Origin: Acidimicrobiaceae bacterium | GTDB taxonomy: Bacteria > Actinomycetota > Acidimicrobiia > Acidimicrobiales > Aldehydirespiratoraceae | Length of the DNA stretch: 56,825 nucleotides | Reading direction: 5' to 3' | NCBI GenBank assembly: GCA_009844405.1 | Contig: VYBO01000108.1 | Span: 1 to 56,825 of the forward strand | Made by a program: the position numbers and the translations under genes | The notes under the pieces: model-generated | Databases searched by the model: none | What the model saw: the letters and a program-made list of their open reading frames with translations, nothing else | Told to the model about the DNA's origin: nothing | Shown here: positions 25,164 through 32,287 of the stretch, one piece after another | How the letters are laid out: each line of letters opens with the position of its first letter | Position numbering within the stretch: the stretch's first letter is position 1

Positions 25164-26051
25164 ATGGTGCCCTCCGCCGGCCGGCTCTGCCTGCTCACCG
25201 TTCACGCCCATCCCGACGACGAGGCGTCGAAGGGCGCTCCCACCGTGGCCCGCTACCGCGCCGAGGGGGTGCGCACCGTGCTGGTGTGCTGCACGGGAGG
25301 AGAGGAAGGCGAGATCCTCAACCCGGCGCTGGACAAGCCCTCGATGGCCGAGAAGCTGGCCGAGATACGGGCCGAGGAGCTGGCCCGGGCCGCCGAAGTG
25401 ATCGGCTACGACGAGGTGGTGATGCTCGGGTATCGCGACTCGGGCATGGAAGGGTCGGAGGCCAACGCCCATCCCGACTGCTTCGCCAAGGCCGACCTGG
25501 AGGAGGCGGTGAGCCGTCTCGTGTCGGTGATACGCCAGCACCGGCCCCAGGTGATCGTGACCTATCCCGAGGATCAGGGCGGCTACATGCACCCGGACCA
25601 TGTGCGGGTCCACGACGTTTCGATCCCCGCCTTCGAGCGCGCCGGCGACGCCCGATACCGTCCCTACCTCGGCGAGCCCTGGTCGCCGGCCAAGCTCTAC
25701 TACACGCTCTGGTCCCGCAAGCGCATCGAGGAGCGGCACCAGGCGTTCCAGGACCTCGGCCTGGAGTCGCCCTACAACGACTGGTGGTTCGACCGCCCCT
25801 CCACCGACGACCAGATCACGACCCAGGTTCCCGTGGACGGGTTCATCGACGCGCGCATCGAGGGACTGCTGGCCCATGCCACCCAGATCGATCCCGAGTC
25901 GACCTTCTGGTTCGGGTTGCCCCCGGAGGTCGAGCGTTCCATCCACCCCTACGACGACTACGTGCTGGCCCGGGGCCCCCGACCCGCAGAGCTGCCCGAG
26001 CGCGATCTGTTCGAGGGCTTGCGGGCCTTCTCGGCCGGCGAATCCGGTTGA
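25164..26051 (+). CDS. mca: Mycothiol conjugate amidase
   Basis: The 295-residue enzyme has the PIG-L/LmbE signature HAHPDDEASKG (about 14-24) and a later HPDHVRVHD. These give the zinc ligands and catalytic aspartate. The length and C-terminal part (WFGLPPEVERSIHPYDDY) match Mca rather than the shorter MshB deacetylase. Mca cleaves mycothiol S-conjugates to release mercapturic acids and so detoxifies electrophiles and antibiotics. Its presence shows the host makes mycothiol. ATG 25164 fits the family start. Confidence 0.85.
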   Translation: MVPSAGRLCLLTVHAHPDDEASKGAPTVARYRAEGVRTVLVCCTGGEEGEILNPALDKPSMAEKLAEIRAEELARAAEVIGYDEVVMLGYRDSGMEGSEANAHPDCFAKADLEEAVSRLVSVIRQHRPQVIVTYPEDQGGYMHPDHVRVHDVSIPAFERAGDARYRPYLGEPWSPAKLYYTLWSRKRIEERHQAFQDLGLESPYNDWWFDRPSTDDQITTQVPVDGFIDARIEGLLAHATQIDPESTFWFGLPPEVERSIHPYDDYVLARGPRPAELPERDLFEGLRAFSAGESG

Positions 26052-26052
26052 C

Positions 26053-26427
26053 ATGGCGCTCGAGCCTCTCAGCGAGGGGTGGCTGGAGGCCGTGGCGGCC
26101 GGGTTGGAGGCGGTCGACGAACCCGGCTCAGCCGACGGCGTGGCCCAGGTCGTCGTGAGCGGCTCGCCTGCCGGCGCGGCTCCGTTCCATTTGGTGGTGG
26201 CTGACGGCCGCGTGGAAGTGGTGGCCGGGCGCCACCCGGAGCCCGACATGGTGCTGTCCGGGTCGTATCCCGACTTCGTGCGGGCGTGGGAGGGCGAGCT
26301 GTCGGTGGAAGCGGCCTACATGTCGGGCCGGATGAAGCTCGAGGGGGACCAGGTTCTGCTGTTCGACGGATGGCGCCCTCTTCTGCGGTCGTCCCAACTC
26401 GGGGCAGCCCTGGCCCCGCCGCGCTGA
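26053..26427 (+). CDS. SCP2 sterol-binding-like protein
   Basis: The 124-residue protein consists of a single SCP2-like domain with alternating strands (PFHLVVADGRVEVV, then PDMVLSGSYPDFVRAWEG) and a helix ending RMKLEGD. It starts 2 nt after the mca stop and is surely in the same operon. SCP2 domains bind lipids or serve as caps in mycothiol-dependent enzymes. The latter would fit its partner, but the exact role is unknown. Confidence 0.7.
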   Translation: MALEPLSEGWLEAVAAGLEAVDEPGSADGVAQVVVSGSPAGAAPFHLVVADGRVEVVAGRHPEPDMVLSGSYPDFVRAWEGELSVEAAYMSGRMKLEGDQVLLFDGWRPLLRSSQLGAALAPPR

Positions 26428-26438
26428 AGCCGGCCGGC

Positions 26439-27278
26439 TCAGATGCGGTGCCTGGCCCTCCTCTGGGCGCTGCGCAGCGCGCGGTAGCCGACCAGCACGG
26501 CTCCGGATTCCTGGAGCATCTCGGTCACCTCGGCAGACAGGGCGAGCGCAAGGTCGTCCACCCGGCCGGCTGCCGCGGGATCGATGGCGCGAATCTCGGG
26601 CTCGTCCAGGGCCGGGTGCAGCGACAACTCGGTGACCCCCGGACTCAGATCGCCCAGCAGCTCGGCCACATGACGGCGAGCGTCGCCCCGGACGAGCCGG
26701 AAATGGTCCGGGAGGACGATGCCCTCGTCCGTCGCCAGCGACCGGAACGGGAACCCGGCCTTGGCTTCGGCGTCGCCACCCTCGAGCCGCACGGGCAGGT
26801 CGAAGGAGACCGCCAGGTCGAGCAGCACGTCGAAGAACTCCGGGCGCTGCTGAAGGGCGGACAGGTGGGTGGTGAGATGGGTCACGTCGAATCCCCACAG
26901 CACGGCTCGCTCGACCTGTGCCCGGCACTCCCGGCGGACCTCGTCGAGGTCCGCGTGATCCCACAAGTCCTGCACCGTGCGGGGGAAGCCGCCGTCGCCG
27001 TCGAGCAGGCTCGGAGCGTTGGTGATCGGGCCCCATCGGAAGCAGTCGAGTTCGGAATTGAGCGTGAGGTGGACGCCCAGGTCCTCGCCCCGGTACAGCT
27101 CCGCGGCATGGCGGGCCCACGCGCCGGGCATCACGATCGTGCCGGTGGTGGCTACGCCGTCGCGCAGGGCCCGATAACCCCCGGCCGTGGAGGAGTGGGT
27201 GGTGCCGATCCGGTCCGCGCTGACGATCACGAGCCTCGCCTCGGCTGGGTGCCCGAGTCGCTCGACCAGCGATTCCAC
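26439..27278 (-). CDS. YdjC/ChbG-like carbohydrate deacetylase homologue, altered active site
   Basis: The 279-residue protein has the fold markers of ChbG/HpnK deacetylases: an N-terminal strand with SADRIG, LGVHLTLNSE (about 77), the histidine-rich HLTTHLSALQ (about 128) and LSLHP (about 222). The canonical N-terminal motif is (N)ADDFG, but here the second aspartate is arginine (SADRIG), so one expected catalytic or metal-binding residue appears lost. The histidines remain. It might be a divergent or non-hydrolytic member. It is convergent with the SCP2 gene, 11 nt apart. Confidence 0.7.
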   Translation of the reverse strand: MESLVERLGHPAEARLVIVSADRIGTTHSSTAGGYRALRDGVATTGTIVMPGAWARHAAELYRGEDLGVHLTLNSELDCFRWGPITNAPSLLDGDGGFPRTVQDLWDHADLDEVRRECRAQVERAVLWGFDVTHLTTHLSALQQRPEFFDVLLDLAVSFDLPVRLEGGDAEAKAGFPFRSLATDEGIVLPDHFRLVRGDARRHVAELLGDLSPGVTELSLHPALDEPEIRAIDPAAAGRVDDLALALSAEVTEMLQESGAVLVGYRALRSAQRRARHRI

Positions 27279-27344
27279 AGCCCTGACGGTACCTCACACC
27301 GGCACGGTGCCGGTCAGGTGCCTGTGACCATGCAAGCGTCCGGG

Positions 27345-27893
27345 TCAGTCCAGCGGCACGTCGGGGCCTCCGCAGGCGCTCCACAGCCCCCGGCCGGAGA
27401 CGACGGCCTCAGCCTGAGCCCGGTCCAGTGCGTCGGCGTAGTGGTCGTTGGGCGGAAAGCTCAGCACCGCGGCGTAGCCGGCCGCGACCAGCTCCAGGTT
27501 GACGAACAGGCCGTCACCGGATCGCACGACGTAGCCCAGAAGCCGGTCGTAGACGTCGCGGGCCTCTGCATCACGTACCAGCGAGATCTCGGTTCCCTCG
27601 GGGAGCACGGCCGCGAGGAAGATTGACGCCTCCTTGCCGTAGCACTGCACCGGCCGGGTGGGGGCCACCGACTCCGGAGCGTCGACGCCGATGAGGCGGA
27701 CCGTCTCGGAACGGCCCCCGATCCTCGCGACGATCGTGTCCCCGTCGACGACGCGCTCCACGACAGCGTTTGCCGCGTGGTGGTCCCGTGTGCTTGTGGA
27801 GGTGTCGGCGGGACTGCCGGCGTCGGTTCCGCAACCGCTCGCAATCAGCAAGGGTGCGACCGCTGCCAGCGCTCGAAGTGCTCGACACGACAT
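27345..27893 (-). CDS. Thermonuclease (SNase-like) lipoprotein
   Basis: The 182-residue protein begins with a lipoprotein signal: a hydrophobic stretch and the lipobox LIASGC (Cys at about residue 21), so it should be exported and lipidated. A staphylococcal-nuclease domain follows, with VVDGDTIVARI, RLIGVDAPE and DVYDRLLGYV. These provide the usual Asp, Arg and Glu catalytic residues. Tandem cysteines (VQCYGKEA and SACGG) could form a disulfide. It probably degrades extracellular nucleic acids. It lies 66 nt upstream of the YdjC-like gene on the same strand. Confidence 0.8.
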   Translation of the reverse strand: MSCRALRALAAVAPLLIASGCGTDAGSPADTSTSTRDHHAANAVVERVVDGDTIVARIGGRSETVRLIGVDAPESVAPTRPVQCYGKEASIFLAAVLPEGTEISLVRDAEARDVYDRLLGYVVRSGDGLFVNLELVAAGYAAVLSFPPNDHYADALDRAQAEAVVSGRGLWSACGGPDVPLD

Positions 27894-27998
27894 CGCGCCT
27901 GCCTCTCTTCAATGGGTGCTTCCGCAAGATGGCTGTTGCCATCCGAGGCCCGGCGGTCGGCAGCTGACCAAGGGGCGATAGGGCCGCGTCCGCTGCGC

Positions 27999-28193
27999 TC
28001 AGGCCGCGGCGGGCAGGTTGGGACTGGGGACGGTAGCGGTCTTCGCCTGATTGCGGGCTGCCTGCAGGGCCTGGCGGGCGCGGGCCACGCCGCGCCGGCC
28101 GATGGCGCAGGTGGCGGGGTCGAGCTGCCAGTTGTTTCTCGAGTCCGCCTTCTCTGCGGGAACGATGTCGATTAGAACCAGTTGATCGGTCAT
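27999..28193 (-). CDS. Small conserved-looking protein
   Basis: A 64-residue basic protein with a hydrophobic N-terminal strand (DQLVLIDIV), then a WQLD motif and a helix (IGRRGVARARQALQAAR). I have the impression of similar small actinobacterial proteins with a WRLDxxTREVGRRGIAxAR-like middle, but no named domain. Nothing in the neighbourhood indicates a function. Confidence 0.5.
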   Translation of the reverse strand: MTDQLVLIDIVPAEKADSRNNWQLDPATCAIGRRGVARARQALQAARNQAKTATVPSPNLPAAA

Positions 28194-28236
28194 GTAGACA
28201 TATTGGCGAGGGGGTGTGACATCCTTTCGCGGCCCC

Positions 28237-28274
28237 TTCGCGAGTTACCCGGAATAGGGTTCGTGAGTTAGCCG
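28237..28274 (+). repeat. Two 15-bp near-identical direct repeats, 23-bp period
   Basis: TTCGCGAGTTACCCG (28237-28251) recurs as TTCGTGAGTTAGCCG (28260-28274), two mismatches, spaced 23 bp start to start. A second array of the same period and related GAG/CAGTTAGC wording lies at 30115-30160, on the other side of the IS256 element. The pair may be the remains of terminal repeats of an older mobile element. Confidence 0.45.
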
Positions 28275-28402
28275 AAGAATGCCCAGTTCAGCGCCATTCT
28301 TGGCCTTTGAAGTGGGTCTTTGGCAGTTGCATAAAGATGCGTCAAGTCGGAGATGCGCGGCTGTTCATGCCCACATCCGTAGGGCGCGCTGAAGCTGGCG
28401 GC

Positions 28403-28591
28403 CTACCAGGCGAACTGAGTGTCGCCGCGCGTCGGGCCTGGCAGGCCGTCGCGCTCGCACCATTGCGCCCCGAACGCGTTAGAGGCAGGCGAGCCGTCCT
28501 CCAGAATGCAGAGCGCTTCGGGGCCGCAGCCGTGGACGGTCAACGCTGCAGTGATCACCAGCGTTGCCAGCCAGATCGGGTGGCGTCCCAT
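28403..28591 (-). CDS. Small putative lipoprotein abutting the IS256 end
   Basis: The ATG at 28591 opens a 62-residue frame with a short basic start, a hydrophobic segment and a lipobox-like LTVHGC (Cys at about residue 22). A short tail with two further cysteines follows. If real it is an exported lipoprotein. Its start codon lies only 3 nt from the left inverted repeat of the IS256 element, so any native leader or longer N-terminus has been displaced by the insertion. Alternatively the frame is fortuitous. Confidence 0.35.
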   Translation of the reverse strand: MGRHPIWLATLVITAALTVHGCGPEALCILEDGSPASNAFGAQWCERDGLPGPTRGDTQFAW

Positions 28592-28594
28592 CGC

Positions 28595-30005
28595 TGGTGT
28601 AATAGCGGCACGGGCGTGGGTTCGTTCAGCAAGCTGCTGACTCACGAAGGGGACCTACACCGGTGCCTGCACGGGTATCGCCCACAGAGGCTGTCCGCGC
28701 CGAGGTCGACGGGTTGTTCGGCTCGGGTCGTGACGTCGGAGAGATCCTGGAGGAGGTGGTGCGCCTGTCGGCGCGGCTTGTGCTGCAGCAGGTCCTCGAG
28801 GAGGAGGTGGCGTCTTGGCTGGGCCGCGACTGGAACTGTCGCACCGCCGGTGAGCGGGCCGGGCAGCGCAACGGCTTCAGCGACTTGGCCGTCAAGTCCA
28901 CCGCGGGCCCGATCAGCCTGAAGCGCCCCGAGCTGCGCAACACCGCTGAGGCGTTCGCGTCGCAGCTGTTGGGCAAGGGCGTGGTGCGTTCCGAGCCGCT
29001 GGAGGCGCTGGTGATCTCGGGGTGGGTTCGGGGCCTGTCAGACCGCGGCATCGAGGCCCTGCTCACTGAGGCGTTGGGTCCTGAGGCGGCGTTGTCGCGG
29101 TCCACCGCGTCGAGGATCTGCGCGAGGCTGCGCGACGACTTCGAGGCGTTCCGGCACAGAGACCTCACCGACATCGAGTTGGACTACCTGTTCCTCGACG
29201 GCAGCCACTTCAAGATGCACGACGGATCGAAGGCCGAGCCGGTGCTGGTCGCCTACGGCGTCACCACCGTCGGCCAGCCCGTGCTTTTGGCCGTCGAGCC
29301 CGGCGGACGCGAGTCACACGACGCCTGGGCAGGGTTCCTCGACGACCTCACAGCACGCGGCCTGCGACCGCCGCTTTCGGTCATCTCAGACGGCGCGGCG
29401 GGCCTCATCGGCGCCGTCGAGACCCACATGGCCTCCGCGCTGCGCCAGCGGTGCCTCATCCACCGCTGCCGCAACATCTTGGCCAAGGTCCCCGCCGAAC
29501 GCAGCGACGAGCTCAAAGAGGCGTTCTGGGCGATCTTCGCACTGCCAGAGGACATCGAAGCGGGCACCCAGGCCGTCGCCGCGGCGCAGGCCAACATCGA
29601 CGCCTTCGCCCGCCGACACGAGCGCGAGTTCCCCGCCGCCGTCAAATGCCTGCTCGCTGACCGCCAAGCCCTCACCGCCTACCTCAGGTTCCCTCCTGCG
29701 CACTGGAAGCGGACCCGCCACACCAACCTCATCGAACGCACCTTCGGCGAGACCCGCCGAAGAGTCAAAGCCATCGGCCGGCTCCCCGTAGAGGCGTCCT
29801 GCCTGACACTGGTGTGGGCTGTGCTCGACCGGGCCTCACACGGCTGGCGCGGCCTCACCTACACCCCCGCTGTCGCCCGGCACCTCGCCGAGCTGCGACA
29901 CCGACTCCACCAACCCACCCACACCGACCACGAGCCCCTCGCAGCTGTCACACAAGCCGCCCAACATCACCACCCGAACCTGCGCCCCACACCGCCATTA
30001 CACCA
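28595..30005 (+). mobile_element. IS256-family insertion sequence
   Basis: The element is bounded by imperfect inverted repeats, TGGTGTAATAGCGG at the left (28595-28608) and TGGTGTAATGGCGG read inward from the right (30005-29992). It contains one complete transposase gene. The 8 bp outside each end differ (CCCATCGC and AACCTGAG), so no target duplication is visible. This may indicate an old insertion with altered flanks, or boundaries slightly off. Confidence 0.8.
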
Positions 30006-30012
30006 AACCTGA
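28663..30012 (+). CDS. IS256-family transposase
   Basis: The 449-residue protein is a complete DDE mutator-type transposase. It has the first catalytic Asp in LFLDGSHFK (about residue 178), the second in VISDGAAG (about 244), the conserved RCLIHRCRNI with its cysteine and histidine, and the catalytic Glu in NLIERTFGETRRR (about 361). An N-terminal helical DNA-binding part (about 1-120) precedes the core. It starts at a GTG. The last two residues and TGA stop lie 7 nt beyond the right inverted repeat as I place it, so the stop would be supplied by flanking DNA. No frameshift is visible; the element may be active. Confidence 0.9.
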   Translation: MPARVSPTEAVRAEVDGLFGSGRDVGEILEEVVRLSARLVLQQVLEEEVASWLGRDWNCRTAGERAGQRNGFSDLAVKSTAGPISLKRPELRNTAEAFASQLLGKGVVRSEPLEALVISGWVRGLSDRGIEALLTEALGPEAALSRSTASRICARLRDDFEAFRHRDLTDIELDYLFLDGSHFKMHDGSKAEPVLVAYGVTTVGQPVLLAVEPGGRESHDAWAGFLDDLTARGLRPPLSVISDGAAGLIGAVETHMASALRQRCLIHRCRNILAKVPAERSDELKEAFWAIFALPEDIEAGTQAVAAAQANIDAFARRHEREFPAAVKCLLADRQALTAYLRFPPAHWKRTRHTNLIERTFGETRRRVKAIGRLPVEASCLTLVWAVLDRASHGWRGLTYTPAVARHLAELRHRLHQPTHTDHEPLAAVTQAAQHHHPNLRPTPPLHQT

Positions 30013-30114
30013 GACGCGACCCGACCTCTCCTTGTAGACGAGTTTCGGAGTTTCGTTGTCGATGACCTCCCCGACCTGCCTGGGGCGGTTCATGTGCAGA
30101 AGACCCCCGACACC

Positions 30115-30160
30115 AACGCGAATTTCAGTTAGCGCAGAACGCGAGATTCAGTTAGCGCTC
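30115..30160 (+). repeat. Tandem 23-bp direct repeat
   Basis: Two adjacent 23-bp units begin AACGCGAATTTCAGTTAGCG and AACGCGAGATTCAGTTAGCG, differing at a few positions. Short multiple terminal repeats of this size are typical of IS21-like ends, which is one possible explanation. No IstA/IstB sequence is in the window. Confidence 0.55.
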
Positions 30161-30275
30161 ACAGCGTCAGAGTCGTTGATGCTGCACGCCCAGGCACACG
30201 GACTTGATCTCTAGGTGTGACAACCACAGACGTTGTCCCTGCTGCGACGGGTGGGGGTGACCGGGTCTGGGTGAT

Positions 30276-30325
30276 CTCCTGAGGGAGGATGCGGGGTCAG
30301 TGATTCCGCCGATCCCCCCTCAGGA
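30276..30325 (+). promoter_or_regulatory. Foldback hairpin covering the ribosome-binding site of the IS481 remnant
   Basis: CTCCTGAGGG (30276-30285) is exactly complementary to CCCTCAGGAG (30316-30325), and the right arm overlaps the ribosome-binding site AGGAGG (30322-30327) 5 nt before the ATG. A long readthrough transcript would therefore hide the site. Insertion sequences often use such structures to prevent activation by outside promoters. Confidence 0.55.
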
Positions 30326-30332
30326 GGTTCTT

Positions 30333-30566
30333 ATGGCACAGACTAGACGGCCCCAGCATCCCAACGCGGCGCTGACTCCGGTGGCGCGGCTCAAGATGGC
30401 GAAGCTGGTCACAGGCGACGGCTGGAGCGTGACAGCGGCGGCGCAGCGCTTCCAGGCCGATCCCAAGACCGTGCGCAAGTGGTGCAGCCGCTACCGCTGC
30501 GACGGCCGCGCCGGGCCTGGACCAACGGGTGACGGGTTAGGTGGGTACCGGCTCCAGCTCGCGTGA
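30333..30566 (+). pseudogene. Truncated IS481-family transposase
   Basis: The first 65 residues match the N-terminal helix-turn-helix of IS481 transposases: ALTPVARLKMAKLV, a recognition helix in SVTAAAQRFQADPKTVRKW and SRYRCDGRAG. After about codon 66 the sequence diverges and the frame stops at 30566. The integrase-like DDE domain is missing. The start has a strong AGGAGG ribosome-binding site. The fragment could still bind element ends, but more likely it is inert. Confidence 0.7.
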
Positions 30567-30881
30567 CAGCGAGTAGGGATGCGGTGACGTTCTTACGGGC
30601 TCATCGCTGGACGAAGAGGAGAAGTCCACCTCCAGTCCGGCACTTCCCACCATGCCCGCCACGATGTTCACAATCTCGACGTCCGCCAGGTGGGAGGTGT
30701 CGCTGAGGCCTCCGACGAGCAGGAACACTCCGAAATCACCCGACCCCTTGTCGCACCACAGGTGGTGCTCCAGTACCTGGACGCTGTTGGCGAGGTGGTC
30801 CGCCATCTGGTCCACGAGGTCGATGAAGTCCTGCGGCACAGGACCCTCACAACTCGCCTCTAGTCTCACCTTGTACTTCAC
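30537..30881 (-). CDS. Unrecognised 114-residue protein, second gene of a coupled pair
   Basis: The GTG start at 30881 has a good AGGGGAGG site and overlaps the stop of the upstream gene by 4 nt, so the two are translationally coupled. The protein starts with a strand (KYKVRLEASCEG), continues with a helix (PQDFIDLVDQMADHLANSV), a second strand pair (DFGVFLLVGG) and a helix-containing VEIVNIVAGMVGSAG, and ends in a Ser-rich tail. This alpha/beta pattern is not one I recognise. The position beside a HicA-like protein in an accessory region suggests a toxin-antitoxin or defence role, but that is only context. Confidence 0.6.
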   Translation of the reverse strand: MKYKVRLEASCEGPVPQDFIDLVDQMADHLANSVQVLEHHLWCDKGSGDFGVFLLVGGLSDTSHLADVEIVNIVAGMVGSAGLEVDFSSSSSDEPVRTSPHPYSLSRELEPVPT

Positions 30882-31111
30882 CGGTGCCTCCCCTCTTGAT
30901 CGCACTTCCTTGATTGTCGCCTCAAGTCAGCGCGTATGTCCGTTAGAGAGTTTCGTGTCGAGGTACTCGAGATAGTGACCAAGTGGTCACCACACGGACA
31001 GTAACCCCTGTAGTGGTTGTTCTTGAGCTGTTTGAACCTCCACCCACGCTTCACCCACTGTGTCAGTTCCTTGGCGACATCCTTGTTGTTGTGAAGCCTG
31101 TCGCTGGCCAC
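30878..31111 (-). CDS. Small HicA-like (dsRBD-fold) protein
   Basis: The 77-residue basic protein reads VKRGWRFKQLKNNHYRGY, then CPCGDHLVTISSTSTRN, and a final helix (DIRADLRRQ). A tryptophan helix, a basic hairpin with a central histidine and a strand ending before a Ser/Thr-rich loop resemble the small HicA/YcfA-type fold found in toxins and phage proteins. The canonical HicA GSH motif is replaced by NNHY, and a CxC/H group could bind zinc. It is the first gene of the pair with the 114-residue protein. Toxin function is a hypothesis. Confidence 0.55.
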   Translation of the reverse strand: MASDRLHNNKDVAKELTQWVKRGWRFKQLKNNHYRGYCPCGDHLVTISSTSTRNSLTDIRADLRRQSRKCDQEGRHR

Positions 31112-31219
31112 GTTAACTGTCTTTCCGTCTGGGCGGTGAGGCGCGGTGGGGTTGGCAGCCTAGGCCGGGACAGCGGGCCGTGGTTCTCTTCCATCGGCCT
31201 GCCTGCTCCGTGAGCGGGC

Positions 31220-31402
31220 CTAGACGACTCGCGAAGAGGGGGTTGTCGCGTACCTAGTCCTTGCGGACTCTGCTTCTGCCGGGAGGCTGGCCCCCGTGCG
31301 GTCGCGTTCAACGGGCGCATAGGGGTTGTCGCCTGCTGGCGGAGCAGGAGTCGGAGTCTCGGAAGGTGCGGGCTGGGGATCTGGTGCCGAGTCAGAGTGC
31401 AT
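31220..31402 (-). CDS. Possible Pro-rich small protein downstream of the membrane gene
   Basis: An ATG at 31402 overlaps the last 11 nt of the membrane-protein gene and opens a 60-residue Pro/Ala-rich, disordered frame with no family resemblance. The overlap fits translational coupling, but the composition also fits chance open frame in GC-rich DNA. Confidence 0.3.
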   Translation of the reverse strand: MHSDSAPDPQPAPSETPTPAPPAGDNPYAPVERDRTGASLPAEAESARTRYATTPSSRVV

Positions 31403-31985
31403 CGAGCCAGATTAGCACTACGCCAGCAAGAGCCACCGGGAGTCCCCACATGCTCAGATAGAGCCACCGACAGCGGTCCTTGACCTCCTCACTTAGCTCG
31501 CTGCATTTCTTCTGGCCCCACAGGGCGAGCGCTTTGAAGGTGGCGTCGTCGGTCGGGTACTTGTCCGGCTTGTCTCCATAGTTCGTGACCAGTACCTCGG
31601 GTTGCAGCACGAATGGGCGGCGACCTTCGAATGGGCGCATCAGGCCGATTGCTCCAGCCAAGCTCATCGCGAAACCCACGCCTGCCACCAGCAGGCCAAT
31701 CCACGTCATGCAGCCTCGCTCTAGTGTGGCCTGCGCTCCGCCAGCGCCGGTAATGCCAATCCCAGCCGCAACAGCGATTACGGCTGCCGACAGGAACACT
31801 GCCGCTCGGTTCCTGAAGGCTTCCAACTTGGCGTACTCGCCCGCCGTCCACGCCAACGCCGCTTCATGCCCCAACCGGTAGGCGACCCTGGACTCGTGCC
31901 CCTGGGAAGGCTCATCAATGTGGTCTTCGTCAGACGACGCTGGGTCAGTCGCCGGGAGCGAGATGCATAGTCTCGCAAGCCACAT
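31392..31985 (-). CDS. Multi-TM protein with SLATT/2TM-effector-like layout
   Basis: The 197-residue product starts near ATG 31985; the start is uncertain because no clear ribosome-binding site is seen. An acidic stretch of about 40 residues precedes an amphipathic helix (AWTAGEYAKLEAFRNRAAVF) that runs into a hydrophobic segment. A second hydrophobic segment follows at about 95-120, then a soluble loop (about 125-170) and a final hydrophobic segment (about 178-195). A helix leading into paired TMs plus a charged loop is similar to SLATT or 'Pycsar-effector'-type membrane proteins that act as pore-forming effectors in bacterial defence. No nucleotide cyclase is adjacent, so the resemblance is suggestive only. 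Confidence 0.55.
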   Translation of the reverse strand: MWLARLCISLPATDPASSDEDHIDEPSQGHESRVAYRLGHEAALAWTAGEYAKLEAFRNRAAVFLSAAVIAVAAGIGITGAGGAQATLERGCMTWIGLLVAGVGFAMSLAGAIGLMRPFEGRRPFVLQPEVLVTNYGDKPDKYPTDDATFKALALWGQKKCSELSEEVKDRCRWLYLSMWGLPVALAGVVLIWLDAL

Positions 31986-32287
31986 GAACCGAGACTTCAG
32001 GCGCGTCCGCACGCAGATGATGCTATGAAGCCGCGGCGTTGGCCTCGCGCACGGGCTGGCAAGCGCACGTCCGGTTGGCCGCAACGCCTGTGTACAGCCC
32101 ACTACTCAGGAGCGACTCTGTACCGATGTTAGGTTCCTGCCGCTTGTGGACGCCTCTCCGGCATTTCGCGCCGCTCAGACCACCGCTTATCGCCGCGGCG
32201 GGGTCCAAAGTTGGACAGACATGAGAAATGGAATGGACAGGCTCGCTTCAGTGCCGATAGACCACGAGGTCAAAGCAACTTACGAAA
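31986..32287. other. Intergenic region between divergent genes
   Basis: About 300 bp with no convincing gene, between the leftward membrane protein and the rightward F420 oxidoreductase. Local base composition is lower in GC than the flanks (for example around 32095-32125 and 32205-32290), consistent with promoters for both genes. No clear element end or hairpin was found. Confidence 0.5.

Larger units (their letters stand above)
30013..30332. other. IS-flank region without a gene
   Basis: This 320-bp stretch separates the IS256 transposase from the IS481 remnant and contains no credible gene. It holds the 23-bp tandem repeat (30115-30160), the likely left end of the IS481 remnant from about 30217, and a foldback hairpin over the remnant's ribosome-binding site. 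Confidence 0.6.
30217..30566 (+). mobile_element. Remnant of an IS481-like element (left end)
   Basis: The stretch begins with TGTGACAACCACAGACGTTG, which resembles IS481-type ends starting with TGT. It continues through the leader and the first part of a transposase gene, then breaks into unrelated sequence near 30530. The right end and most of the transposase are gone, so it is immobile. Confidence 0.6.

Noticed and set aside
28307..28921. Plus-strand frame overlapping the IS256 left end
   Set aside because: It is Arg/Ser-rich, crosses the inverted repeat and overlaps the transposase in another frame.
30961..31000. Palindrome-like GTGACCAAGTGGTCAC as a regulatory operator
   Set aside because: It lies inside the coding sequence of the HicA-like gene and is imperfect.
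31063..31467. Minus-strand frame between the HicA-like gene and the membrane gene
   Set aside because: Arg/Pro/Thr-rich, no fold pattern, and it overlaps two better-supported frames.
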